DNA from: Alviniconcha marisindica
Taxonomy: Eukaryota > Mollusca > Gastropoda > Provannidae
DNA: 64,000 nt
Reading direction: 5' to 3'
Assembly (NCBI GenBank): GCA_018857735.1
Contig: JABMCL010002458.1
Coordinates: 86,001-150,000, forward strand
Shown: positions 59,401-64,000 of the stretch, in pieces
Layout: every line of letters begins with the position of its first letter
Position numbering within the stretch: position 1 is the stretch's first letter
Made by a program: the position numbers and the translations under genes
The notes under the pieces: generated by a model
The model's database searches: none
Told to the model about the DNA's origin: nothing
Seen by the model: the letters and a program-made list of their open reading frames with translations, nothing else

Positions 59401-62213
59401 CCAAGTAAATCACCGCCTTCTCATCGGCAGTAGGCAGAGTGCTTCAAGGGGCTGCCTACCGCAGAGGGGCTGCCGCAGCAAGATGTTTTAAGCCAGCTTT
59501 TCAGCAAGGCCTGCACAACTACAAACTGTACAGACTGTTCCTCTCAGACGTTTATTTCTCCCTTTTCCCACTGCGACAATGACCAGTAGTGGTCAGGGTA
59601 GCCAACAGTCTATGAGTATGACGGTATCCATGGTGACAGAAGCAGAAAAAGGACCCCCCTGCCCTCTGAGTGAGTGCTGTGGAATATGGAGGGTGGAAGT
59701 GGGGTTGTGGTTTGTGGCACATACTGAAGAATCTAAGAAAAATCCTTTAACATACGTCACTTGACCTTGCTCTTGTATTTTGAGGGCTGGCGCTGTACTT
59801 ATTTAGCTATTTGTTAACAGGAGAGTTGGTCTCCCTACTATAGATTTAAGTAAGATGGTTTATCTTGTTGCTTCAAGTTGTTAAATGCGAGGAAAGTTTT
59901 GGTTTGCCCAGTTGAGATGGAAGTCATTAAAGTAACAGTTTTAAACAAATACATGGCGCTAAACTTGGTTGATTATGGCAATATCACACATATATGATAT
60001 ACCTGTCTGTTATATGTGCTCAGAAAGACCCCAGCAATTTTGTCGTGTTTTATTTCCCTTTTCTGTGTTGAGAATTGGGAGCATTTAAAATCAAATTGGA
60101 TTGATTTATGTGTGTAATTACCTCCCTTGGCTGTGTGCTGTTAAACTTCTTTATCTCTCTGTGTCTCTTTCTCTCCTCTCCTCCCCCCCCCCCCCCCTCT
60201 GTTTTCTTCTGTTTTTCTTGTCTTTTTAAATTTAAATTCCAGTTCAGTGTTGTTTATTTAATATAAAACAAAATAAGAAAAAAACGCTTTCTGTCCATTC
60301 AACCTTTGGTGTTGGATTCATAGTGAAAAGGGGCAAACTGTTAGTTTTGCTGATTCGCTTGCAGAAATGTCAGGCAGATTGTTAGTTTTGCTGATTCGCA
60401 TCAAGAAATGTCAGGCAGATTGTTAGTTTTGCTGACTCACATCAAGAAATGTCAGGCTGTTGATCACTGTTAGAACGATGGGCCACCCAGCTGATTGCCC
60501 GTCCTGAAAAAAATAGTTGCAATTTTCTCAGACACTTTGAATATGCATGACAAAGTCTGAATAGTGGTCAGACTCATTGAGCTGTACCCATTCATACCAC
60601 TTAAGACTTTCAGTGACCTGACCATGTTTCAAGGTCAGAACAGCATCAGTCACACACCCAGTCAAATGTCTGCAGTGACTCATCAGTTGGAAGATTGAAT
60701 TGCAAAGGTTCAAGCTTGCAGGTTTCAGTCAATTTGTGTCCGGTCTGTTCTGATTTTGCATGGTTTGTTGAGTACATCTGAGAATGTACAAAAATACAAA
60801 TACAGGAGAAATTTATTATTCATAGTAAATTCATAAAGTGAAAGTTTGTCTTTTGGTCACTGGAGTTCCACAATAAAGAGGCCAAGTAGACAGTTCAACA
60901 CAACAGAGGTAAGAGTATACAAATAAAACGGAGTAAAACATAGTAAAACATCTTTAAATAATCTTGTCAGCTGACCACAGCTGTGTGTGGGTGTTTCAGG
61001 TGGTGAAGAGTTTGGAGAGTGCACCATGATCAAATGATCCCCATGTCAACTGACACCACTGTGTGTGGGTGTGGGTGTTGAACAGTTTGGAGAGTGCACC
61101 ATGATCAAATGATCCCCATGTCAACTGACACCACTGTGTGTGGGTGTGGGTGTTGAACAGTTTGGAGAGTGCACCATGATCAAATGATCCCCATGTCAAC
61201 TGACACCACTGTGTGTGGGTGTGGGTGTTGAACAGTTTGGAGAGTGCACCATGATCAAATGATCCCCATGTCAACTGACACCACTGTGTGTGGGTGTGGG
61301 TGTTAAACAGTTTGGAGAGTGCACCATGATCAAATGATCCCCATGTAAACTGACACCACTGTGTGTGGGTGTGGGTGTTGAACAGTTTGGAGAGTGCACC
61401 ATGATCAAATGATCCCCATGTCAACTGACACCACTGTGTGTGTGTGGGTGTTGAAGAGTTTGGGGAGTGAGCCATGATAAAATGATCATGTAAACAGACA
61501 CCAATGTGTGTGGGTGATTCAGGTGGTGAACAGTTTGGAGAGTGCACCATGATCAAATGATCCCCATGTCAACTGACACCACTGTGTGTGGGTGTTTCAG
61601 GTGTTGAACAGTTTGGGGAGTGAACCATGATCAAATGATCCCCATGTCGACTGACCACCACTGTGTGGGGGTGTTTCAGGTGGTGAACAGTTTGGGGAGT
61701 GAACCATGATCAAATGATCCCCATGTCAACTGACCACCACTGTGTGCGGGTGTTTCAGGTGGTGAAGAGTTTGGAGAGTGCGGAGAAGAACCCCAAGGCC
61801 ATTGAGAACTGGATTGAGAGCATCAGAGACCTGCACCGCTCCAAGCCCCCGCCCAACGTGCACTACTCCAGGTGAATTGTCGGGGGGGGGGGGGGGGGGG
61901 GGGGTCTGTGTGTGCATGTTGTAAAGCCCTCTGCACTCCTGTTTAATGTGGAAGATTGAGCGCTGTTTAAGTCCTCTTTACTGTTGTTATTATAAACTTA
62001 AGACTAGGTTGCATGGTTGCCAACCCCTTTTTAAGTTTCTGTCCAAATTTCCAAAGCGGATGATCATGCCATTCAGTCCCCCCCACACCTTTAGAGCTGT
62101 GTTAAAGCCTTGCCTTTGCAAACAGTACCGCAACAACTTTGTTCATTTCTGTCTTCTCTCTTCTGCATTTGTGTGTGTGTGTGTGTGCGCACACGTGCGT
62201 GCATGTGCAAGTC

Positions 62214-62250
<37 letters not shown>

Positions 62251-63248
62251 ATTCATGTTGTATGTGTTGAATTTCGACAGTATGTATTTGTAAAGAATGT
62301 GTAAGCACTTAGGGCCTGTGCGGGTTAGGCGCTCTAAGTATTCATTATTATTATTATTATTATTATTATTTAGATGCATTCCTTCTGTGGGCCCATGTGT
62401 AGGTGGTGTGTGAGAGCGACACAGTATGCTGTCTGAGGTTTTATGCTTACATTTTGTTGGTTGCCTGAAGCTTGGTGTGGTCCTCTTTGTCAGTGAGATA
62501 CTGCATTGTACAAATGGTTGCAATAACTACTGTGATGATTAATCCCTTAGGAATAGGATCCAGGACATTTTTAGCTTCTTCTTCTTTTTTCTGTCTTGAA
62601 TGGCCAGAGAGGGTGGTCTTTACTTCATTAGGACCAGGGAGTGTTATTTTTCTGTCTAAATGGCCAGAGAGGGTGGTCTTTACTTCAGTAGGATCAGGGA
62701 GTGTTCTTTTTGTGACTGAATGGTCAGAGAGGATGGTCTTTACTTCATTACGATCAAGGAGTGTTATTTTTGTGTCTGAATGGTCAGAGAGGATGGTCTT
62801 TACTTCATTATGATCAAGGAGTGTTATTTTTGTGTCTGAATGGCCAGAGAGGGTGGTCTTTACTTCATTAGGACCAGGGAGTGTTATTTTTGTGTCTGAA
62901 TGGCTAGAGTGGCAGTGTTTGTCTTTGTGTTGTGCAGAAACATGCCAGACATTGACATGTTCATGCAGAGTGGCTGTGTTTGTCTTTGTGTTGTGCAGAA
63001 ACATGCCAGACATTGACATGTTCATGCAGAGTGGCAGTGTTTGTCTTTGTGTTGTGCAGAAACATGCCAGACATTGACATGTTCATGCAGAGTGGCTGTG
63101 TTTGTCTTTGTGTTGTGCAGAAACATGCCAGACATTGACATGTTCATGCAGAGTGGCTGTGTTTGTCTTTGTGTTGTGCAGAAACATGCCAGACATTGAC
63201 ACTCTCATGCAGGAGTGGCCCCCAGAGTTTGAGGAACTGCTCAAAGAG
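34038..63248 (+). CDS. IFT46: Intraflagellar transport protein 46, exons 1-11, 3' end beyond window
   Basis: Spliced plus-strand gene; the 11 exons join in phase (2052 nt, 684 codons). Family knowledge: IFT46 is a core IFT-B subunit of the train that carries cargo into cilia, and it links to outer dynein arm transport. Conserved blocks in order: NQPYDESLEVPDAEEIAS (about 30-47), an acidic tract (about 497-515), GAYDPAEFENLSV and AEIKELFQYITR (523-548), LDHKLKPFIPDFIPSVGDID (about 556-575), PRPDNKPDTLGL and LDEPCAKQSDPTVLDL (about 581-615), EKNPKAIENWIESI (about 633-646), and NMPDIDTLMQEWPPEFEELL (663-682). Human IFT46 is 304 residues. The excess here comes mainly from one 375-residue low-complexity exon (exon 5). 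The C-terminal part is outside the window. Confidence 0.97.
34480..34868 (-). mobile_element. LINE reverse transcriptase C-terminal remnant (outer element, part 2)
   Basis: The minus strand encodes NNLENEQRLMVLKLPSLECR, RRARGDMIETFKI and TRGHPFKLHK-type sequence with stops and shifts. This is the C-terminal part of a non-LTR polymerase. It appears to continue the fragment at 35600-35905, split by another insertion. Confidence 0.8.
34869..35590 (-). mobile_element. 5'-truncated LINE, 3' end, inserted in an older LINE
   Basis: The minus strand encodes CTLVTSYILSRLDYCNCLL, then in another frame SAINGSGPAYLSELLHVYTP, RSSSDTRMLEIQQYKRKTHG and FKAKLKTFLF, and ends with an (ATT)n tail at 34871-34882. 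It is broken by at least one frameshift. A (CA)n lies at about 35029-35055. Confidence 0.85.
35591..35905 (-). mobile_element. LINE reverse transcriptase remnant (outer element, part 1)
   Basis: The minus strand reads LGSFVDKELKSEQLINETVR, ENRIAAW and SLVRPILEYGNAVRAPC, the thumb region of a non-LTR polymerase. Stops and a frameshift make it non-functional. Confidence 0.82.
36575..36680 (+). CDS. IFT46: IFT46 exon 2
   Basis: Codons 27-61. Reads ALLHQNQPYDESLEVPDAEE, then IASTYSPTPRVPNPS. The NQPYDESL motif is typical of animal IFT46 N-termini. Acceptor TTGACAG, donor CTG|GTGAGA. Confidence 0.92.
36810..37313 (+). mobile_element. Short element with 11-bp inverted ends containing a SAP-protein relic
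   Basis: GGGCGATTCAG at 36810-36820 is exactly inverted at 37304-37313 plus one flanking base. Inside, from ATG 36906, the frame reads NFTLPTLKAFLEARSHNVSG and NKQ, then a TAA stop, then LVAHAIECPKTHFF. This looks like a SAP-type DNA-binding motif split by a nonsense mutation. No clear target-site duplication, so the transposon assignment is inferred. Confidence 0.5.
37314..38730. other. Single-copy IFT46 intron 2 sequence
   Basis: AT-rich, with a small AATAATAATAGATAATTCTT fragment near 37630. No exon, RNA or array recognised. Confidence 0.6.
38752..38830 (+). mobile_element. Degenerate tRNA-like SINE head
   Basis: GGTAGCTCTGTGGGC (A-box-like) and GGAGTTTAAATCTCAGTGG (B-box-like) are spaced about as in a tRNA. 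The arms do not pair well enough for a functional tRNA. Confidence 0.5.
39309..39344 (+). CDS. IFT46: IFT46 exon 3 (36-bp micro-exon)
   Basis: Twelve codons, VKAREALQLNRQ, with phase 1 at both ends. Acceptor CTGACAG, donor AAG|GTGACC. Supported by phase continuity with exons 2 and 4. Skipping it would keep the frame. Confidence 0.75.
39627..40262. repeat. 32-36 bp G/C-skewed minisatellite, about 18 copies
   Basis: Unit GGGTTAGTGGGGAGGGTTAA plus GGTCTACCCCCAAACC. Each unit has several GGG/GGGG runs and a CCCCC run. Lies in IFT46 intron 3. Confidence 0.93.
40310..40500. repeat. 47-60 bp repeat, 4 copies
   Basis: Unit contains TGCATGTTCAACTGGCCCTT and CCTGGACTGGGAGTC. Confidence 0.85.
40925..41225. 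repeat. 34-bp minisatellite, 7 copies
   Basis: Unit GTTACAGATTGTACATTTTC plus TGGAACTGGTGGGA. 41226-41410 then holds diverged CATGTCCCACATGTATACAC repeats. Confidence 0.92.
41630..41780. repeat. 71-bp direct duplication
   Basis: TTCCTGGTGCAGGGGCTCTG and the following CTTAGTCCTTCA…CACACGCCACTGTTCCC occur twice. 41780-42750 is single-copy and AT-rich with no exon seen. Confidence 0.85.
42755..43530. repeat. Two related 53-55 bp minisatellites, about 14 copies
   Basis: The first type has GAGGTTTTAGAATGCTGTTT, the second TTTGTAGTACATTGTACTGA; both share TTTTTGCTGAAGTGTGCAGC / TACAGC and AACAGAGAG. One type evidently replaced half of the other's unit. Copies at 42920-43080 are frayed. Confidence 0.92.
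43950..44577. repeat. 37-bp minisatellite, about 17 copies
   Basis: Unit CTGTCTGGACCCCAAAATAG plus AGCCCTACCATATCTCA. Confidence 0.93.
44600..45560. repeat. 48-51 bp minisatellite, about 18 copies
   Basis: Unit CCCCCTGTAGACACCGACAA plus CCACATGCCCATTTAGACTC. Gives 60-100 codon minus ORFs that are by-products. Confidence 0.94.
45640..46870. other. Mostly single-copy IFT46 intron 3 sequence
   Basis: Opens with a 40-bp duplication (GATCATGTCCCCTGTTGTAC plus AGCAGGGCGGGCTG, 45645-45720). From about 46560 diverged fragments of the exon 4 acceptor array appear (CTGTCCTAGATTTGGGT). The 46360-46520 stretch looks noisy, with homopolymer irregularities. No gene supported. Confidence 0.6.
46925..47680. 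repeat. 65-bp minisatellite, about 11 nearly identical copies
   Basis: Unit contains TGAGCGTTCTGTGGTGCTGT, TTCACAGACTGAAACGGCCT and ATAATAACAACAATAAGT. Copies 2-9 show no difference I can see, which implies recent expansion or ongoing homogenisation. Confidence 0.95.
47885..48334 (+). repeat. 70-bp minisatellite leading into IFT46 exon 4 acceptor, about 6 copies
   Basis: Unit has CTGTTTCTGTCCTAGATTTG, GGTCACAGTCTTTGGAATGG and GAAGAAGACTG. The true junction is TAGATTTAG|GTCACAGTCGAGG. Proximal units at 48165-48170 and 48251-48256 keep ATTTAG; distal ones have ATTTGG. Confidence 0.9.
48335..48414 (+). CDS. IFT46: IFT46 exon 4
   Basis: Codons 74-100, reading GHSRGNSPPQSAMSDQSDDP and YEDKPSQ. 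The acceptor ATTTAG at 48331-48334 is needed for phase; the CAG 7 bp later breaks the frame. Donor CAG|GTAAGG. The acceptor sits at the end of a 70-bp minisatellite that carries near copies of it. Confidence 0.82.
48465..49275. repeat. 49-bp minisatellite downstream of IFT46 exon 4, about 15 copies
   Basis: Unit TTTTCATCTTCTTTGTAATG plus CTGATCACACTTCACCCATG. Begins about 50 bp after the exon 4 donor. The last copies are diverged. Confidence 0.94.
49276..50113. other. IFT46 intron 4, single-copy then C-rich
   Basis: No repeat array. 49885-50113 is a long C/T-rich tract that ends in the exon 5 acceptor, an unusually strong polypyrimidine region. Confidence 0.7.
50114..51238 (+). CDS. IFT46: IFT46 exon 5: long low-complexity exon, possible cassette
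   Basis: 1125 nt, 375 codons, open throughout, phase 0 at both ends, acceptor CTGCAG and donor AAG|GTACTC. Four compositional zones: a basic start (PQKKKGGSKGGSLRRQTLL); a P/Q/M-rich zone with QMAQMAQMAYMQ-type repeats (to about residue 200 of the exon); a long acidic run (about 200-250); then alternating E/K sequence ending in KKKKSKKPKRSTKREIPPIR and a glycine/proline-rich tail. Human IFT46 has nothing comparable. Skipping it leaves the frame intact and joins exon 4 directly to the canonical acidic tract of exon 6, so it may be alternatively spliced. No known domain recognised. Confidence 0.72.
51310..52165. repeat. 52-bp minisatellite downstream of IFT46 exon 5, about 16 copies
   Basis: Unit GACATTGGTAGTGTGTGATG plus AACTGGTACCAGAGTTTTAG. 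Variants alternate (GTGCCAG, GTACCAG). Confidence 0.94.
52200..52865. repeat. Diverged repeats including an 85-bp unit, 4 copies
   Basis: Unit contains ACTAGTACCAGATGTCAGAT, GTGACGGTATTAATGTGATG and GTGGAAGAGTGGTGGTTACA (52540-52860). Earlier copies share the ACCAGATGTTTGATG motif with the preceding array. Confidence 0.88.
53405..53560. repeat. (CA)n microsatellite
   Basis: About 32 uninterrupted CA units then ACAAACAAACACAGAACAAC and more CA. 52866-53400 before it is single-copy, nothing recognised. Confidence 0.92.
53706..53848 (+). CDS. IFT46: IFT46 exon 6, acidic tract
   Basis: Codons 476-522. Reads QPQQPIPASRGAAPQSQQF, then a D/E run ending EHPQVEG. The acidic run just before GAYDPA is characteristic of IFT46. 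The acceptor is a tandem CAGCAG (NAGNAG), so the exon could start at 53706 or 53709, adding or removing one glutamine. Donor AAGG|GTGAGC. Confidence 0.93.
53849..54185 (+). repeat. 63-bp minisatellite starting at the IFT46 exon 6 donor, 5 copies
   Basis: Unit TGTGAGAGTGGAGACTGTCG, ATACAGAAATGGGCATGTCG and TCGTTGTCACGTTAGT. The first copy begins at the donor (GTGAGCAGTGACTGTGAGAG). Later copies lack a clear donor. Confidence 0.9.
54798..54872 (+). CDS. IFT46: IFT46 exon 7
   Basis: Codons 523-547. Reads AYDPAEFENLSVTAEIKELF and QYIT, nearly identical to the vertebrate AYDPADYEHLPVSAEIKELF block. Acceptor GTTTCAG, donor AG|GTGGGT. Confidence 0.97.
55070..55490. repeat. 49-bp minisatellite, about 9 copies
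   Basis: Unit CATGACACTGTGTTAGTCTG plus TCCACAGTACTTTGTCGTCT. Confidence 0.92.
55510..56037 (+). repeat. 24-33 bp minisatellite running into IFT46 exon 8 acceptor, about 18 copies
   Basis: Unit CATCAGTCACAGTGCTGTGT plus GGTTGTCTAGC. The last copy changes GGTTGTCTAG to GGTTGCAG, which is the acceptor. Units thus carry TTGTCTAG, itself acceptor-like. Confidence 0.9.
56038..56131 (+). CDS. IFT46: IFT46 exon 8
   Basis: Codons 548-579. Reads RYTPQSIELDHKLKPFIPDF, then IPSVGDIDAFIK, strongly conserved. Acceptor GGTTGCAG, donor AAG|GTAACT. A 31-bp array runs right up to the acceptor. Confidence 0.97.
56132..56540. other. Single-copy IFT46 intron 8 sequence
   Basis: AT-rich with TTATTATTGTAATAACAATG; no element identified. 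Confidence 0.6.
56545..57030. repeat. 40-bp minisatellite, about 12 copies
   Basis: Unit CAGCAATGAGGGTACTGGCC plus GCCAGTCACCCAGCTTCCTA. Two blocks: GCAATGAGG (first six copies) and GCAAGGGAGG (later copies). Confidence 0.95.
57125..57320. repeat. 60-bp repeat, 3 copies
   Basis: Unit AACCTTCACAGGTCAAAACA, TAGCGTAGCCCACAAAGATG and GGTGGTGGAGTCC. Confidence 0.93.
57371..57745. mobile_element. MITE-like DNA element with about 27-bp inverted ends and 6-bp target duplication
   Basis: The left end GGGTCATTCTCCAAGGCTGT…GTACCA is inverted at the right end with two or so mismatches (…TTTGGAGAATGACCC). GTATAT occurs directly on both sides (57365-57370 and 57746-57751). 375 bp, AT-rich, no ORF: a non-autonomous cut-and-paste element. 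Superfamily not assigned. Confidence 0.85.
57752..57930. mobile_element. AATAAT-tailed dispersed element fragment
   Basis: AATAATAATAATAAAAATGA, then TGTAGAGCGCTTTCAAAAAC and TCTAAGCGCTTTACAATTGG. The GAGCGCTTT/AAGCGCTTT pair can form a hairpin and is typical of dispersed repeats in marine invertebrates. Family unknown. Confidence 0.6.
57970..58207 (+). repeat. Two-copy 110-bp duplication leading to IFT46 exon 9 acceptor
   Basis: TTCAGATATCACATTCCAAA…CAGTGGACTGGTGC occurs twice before the true TTCAG|ATTCCACGTCCAGACAA. The repeated TCAGATATCACATTCCAAAC is probably a diverged copy of the acceptor and exon start. Confidence 0.7.
58208..58342 (+). CDS. IFT46: IFT46 exon 9
   Basis: Codons 580-624. 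Reads IPRPDNKPDTLGLTVLDEPC, AKQSDPTVLDLQLR and SKQTTAKTL, equal to the vertebrate VPRPDGKPD...LDEPSTKQSDPTVL block. Acceptor TGTTCAG, donor CTG|GTAAGT. Confidence 0.97.
58343..58990. repeat. 52-60 bp minisatellite after IFT46 exon 9 donor, about 12 copies
   Basis: Unit GTTCTGTGGGTCTCTGTTTC plus ACTTGAAGCATGCGTGTGTG. Later copies have TCGCTTGAAGCAGG. Confidence 0.92.
58991..60970. other. IFT46 intron 9, mostly single-copy, with one element tail
   Basis: 59219-59300 (minus) has an AATAAAGTTGTATTGTATTA tail typical of a non-LTR element 3' end. 60350-60450 has three copies of CAGGCAGATTGTTAGTTTTG. No other gene or element supported. Confidence 0.55.
60985..61758 (+). repeat. 75-80 bp minisatellite copying IFT46 exon 10 acceptor and exon start, about 10 copies
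   Basis: Units have CAGTTTGGAGAGTGCACCAT and GATCAAATGATCCCCATGTC. The unit at about 60993 retains TGTTTCAG|GTGGTGAAGAGTTTGGAGAGTGC, identical to the true junction through 23 exon nt. Those near 61520, 61597 and 61674 keep TTCAGGTG. Central units lost the TTCAG. Confidence 0.94.
61759..61871 (+). CDS. IFT46: IFT46 exon 10
   Basis: Codons 625-661. Reads VVKSLESAEKNPKAIENWIE, SIRDLHRSKPPPNVHYS. Acceptor TGTTTCAG, donor AG|GTGAAT. The first 23 nt and the acceptor recur in the array immediately upstream (60985-61758). Confidence 0.97.
61940..62380 (+). mobile_element. Probable 3' end of a dispersed element with (ATT)n tail
   Basis: Ends GTTAGGCGCTCTAAGTATTC then ATTATTATT, the GCGCT…TATTCATTATT tail type of molluscan non-LTR elements. 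An upstream frame reads FRAVLKPCLCKQ, which resembles the FKS.LKTHLF C-terminus of LINE polymerases. Interrupted by (GT)n at 62170-62250. Confidence 0.5.
62585..62912. repeat. 60-bp minisatellite, about 5 copies
   Basis: Unit GAATGGCCAGAGAGGGTGGT, CTTTACTTCATTAGGACCAG and GGAGTGTTATTTTTGTGTCT. Confidence 0.93.
62914..63181 (+). repeat. 61-bp minisatellite copying IFT46 exon 11 acceptor and exon start, 4 decoys
   Basis: Decoy acceptors TTGTGCAG precede exon-like sequence at 62938, 62999, 63060 and 63121, exactly 61 bp apart; the true exon begins at 63182. Each decoy encodes NMPDIDMFMQSG, the real copy NMPDIDTLMQEW. Confidence 0.97.
63182..63248 (+). CDS. IFT46: IFT46 exon 11
   Basis: Codons 662-684. 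Reads RNMPDIDTLMQEWPPEFEEL and LKE. This is the fifth copy of a 61-bp unit; only this copy continues into the conserved LMQEWPPEFEELL, so it is the functional one. Acceptor TTGTGCAG, donor GAG|GTTGGT. Confidence 0.97.
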
Positions 63249-63249
63249 G

Positions 63250-63267
63250 TTGGTGTGTGTGTGTGCA

Positions 63268-63324
<57 letters not shown>

Positions 63325-63358
63325 ATCTATGTGTGCGTGTGTGTGTGTGTGTGCGTGA
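63250..63358. repeat. (GT)n microsatellite after IFT46 exon 11
   Basis: About 100 bp of GT units starting right after the donor. 63359-63550 then is single-copy, G/A-rich. Confidence 0.9.
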
Positions 63359-63554
63359 GCAGAGATGATAACAATCATTACAATGGCAGCAGACCAATTC
63401 CATATGGTGATGACAACAGACAGGGGCAGAGGTGATGATCACCGAGTACTCTGGATGATGGAGGAGGGAGGGGAGGAGGAGGAGGAGCAGTGTGTTGAAG
63501 GAGGAGGACGGGGAGGGGGCATGCAGGCTGTGACGATGCCCTCAGGCTGCTGTG

Positions 63555-64000
63555 GGAAGGACTTGGAGTAGAGAGGGACTGTGTCCGCTGTATCGTCTCC
63601 GTACTGGGTAGCGAGGGACTGTGTCCGCTGTATCGTCTCCGTACAGGGTAGAGAGGGACTGTGTCCGCTGTATCGTCTCCGTACAGGGTAGAGAGGGACT
63701 GCGTCCGCTGTATCGTCTCCGTACAGGGTAGAGAGGGACTGCGTGCGCTGTATCGTCTCCGTACAGGGTAGAGAGGGACTGCGTCCGCTGTATCGTCTCC
63801 GTACAGGGTAGCGAGGGACTGCGTCCGCTGTATCGTCTCCGTACAGGGTAGCGAGGGACTGCGTCCGCTGTATCGTCTCCGTACAGGGTAGCGAGGGACT
63901 GCGTGCGCTGTATCGTCTCCGTACAGGGTAGCGAGGGACTGCGTGCGCTGTATCGTCTCCGTACAGGGTAGCGAGGGACTGCGTGCGCTGTATCGTCTCC
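63555..64000. repeat. 40-bp minisatellite, 11 copies, truncated by window edge
   Basis: Unit GCGAGGGACTGCGTCCGCTG plus TATCGTCTCCGTACAGGGTA. Contains TCTCCGTACAG, an acceptor-like sequence. The next IFT46 exon should lie just beyond. Confidence 0.94.

Overview
The window is animal nuclear DNA. It holds two conserved intron-rich genes arranged head to head, and most of the rest is tandem minisatellite. Only about 294 bp separate the two start codons, at 33743 (minus) and 34038 (plus). The minus-strand gene is a GRAMD1/Aster family sterol-transfer protein, read through 15 exons from 33743 down to 5748 with its last exon(s) not found. The plus-strand gene is the intraflagellar-transport protein IFT46, read through 11 exons from 34038 to 63248 and continuing past the right edge. 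All exon phases join correctly in both genes: 777 codons for GRAMD1 and 684 codons for IFT46. The introns carry fragments typical of invertebrate, especially molluscan, genomes: AATAAT-tailed pieces with a GCGCTATATAAA-like motif, tRNA-derived SINE heads, and C-terminal remnants of LINE reverse transcriptases. A mollusc, perhaps a gastropod, is my best guess from the sequence alone, with modest confidence.

Layout. 1-5747: minisatellites (21-64 bp units), probably GRAMD1 terminal intron or 3' flank. 5748-16137: GRAMD1 exons 15 to 8, nearly every intron filled by its own array. 16140-18119: a 50-bp array and a very G-rich array. 18120-18306: exon 7. 18500-24194: an intron made of 29-43 bp arrays, partly degenerate. 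24195-28458: exons 6 to 2, encoding the GRAM domain and the N-terminal region. 28490-33549: first intron, with arrays, a SINE and a tandem duplication. 33550-33743: exon 1. 33744-34037: shared promoter region. 34038-48414: IFT46 exons 1-4, with nested LINE remnants, a SAP-protein relic inside short inverted repeats, and many arrays. 50114-51238: an unusual 375-residue low-complexity exon. 53706-63248: exons 6-11. 63555-64000: a 40-bp array running off the edge.

The most striking pattern is that many arrays are not random intronic satellites. Their repeat unit contains the splice junction of the exon they touch, plus in several cases 8-30 nt of its coding sequence. GRAMD1 exon 10 has such arrays on both sides, one carrying its acceptor and one its donor. 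GRAMD1 exons 6, 12, 14 and 15 and IFT46 exons 4, 10 and 11 show the same thing to varying degrees. The result is rows of decoy splice sites next to the true one. I have not seen this described as a general feature and regard it as the candidate novel phenomenon here.

The two proteins act in different places: GRAMD1/Aster in sterol transport at ER-plasma membrane contacts, IFT46 in cilium assembly. I see no functional link beyond the shared promoter region.
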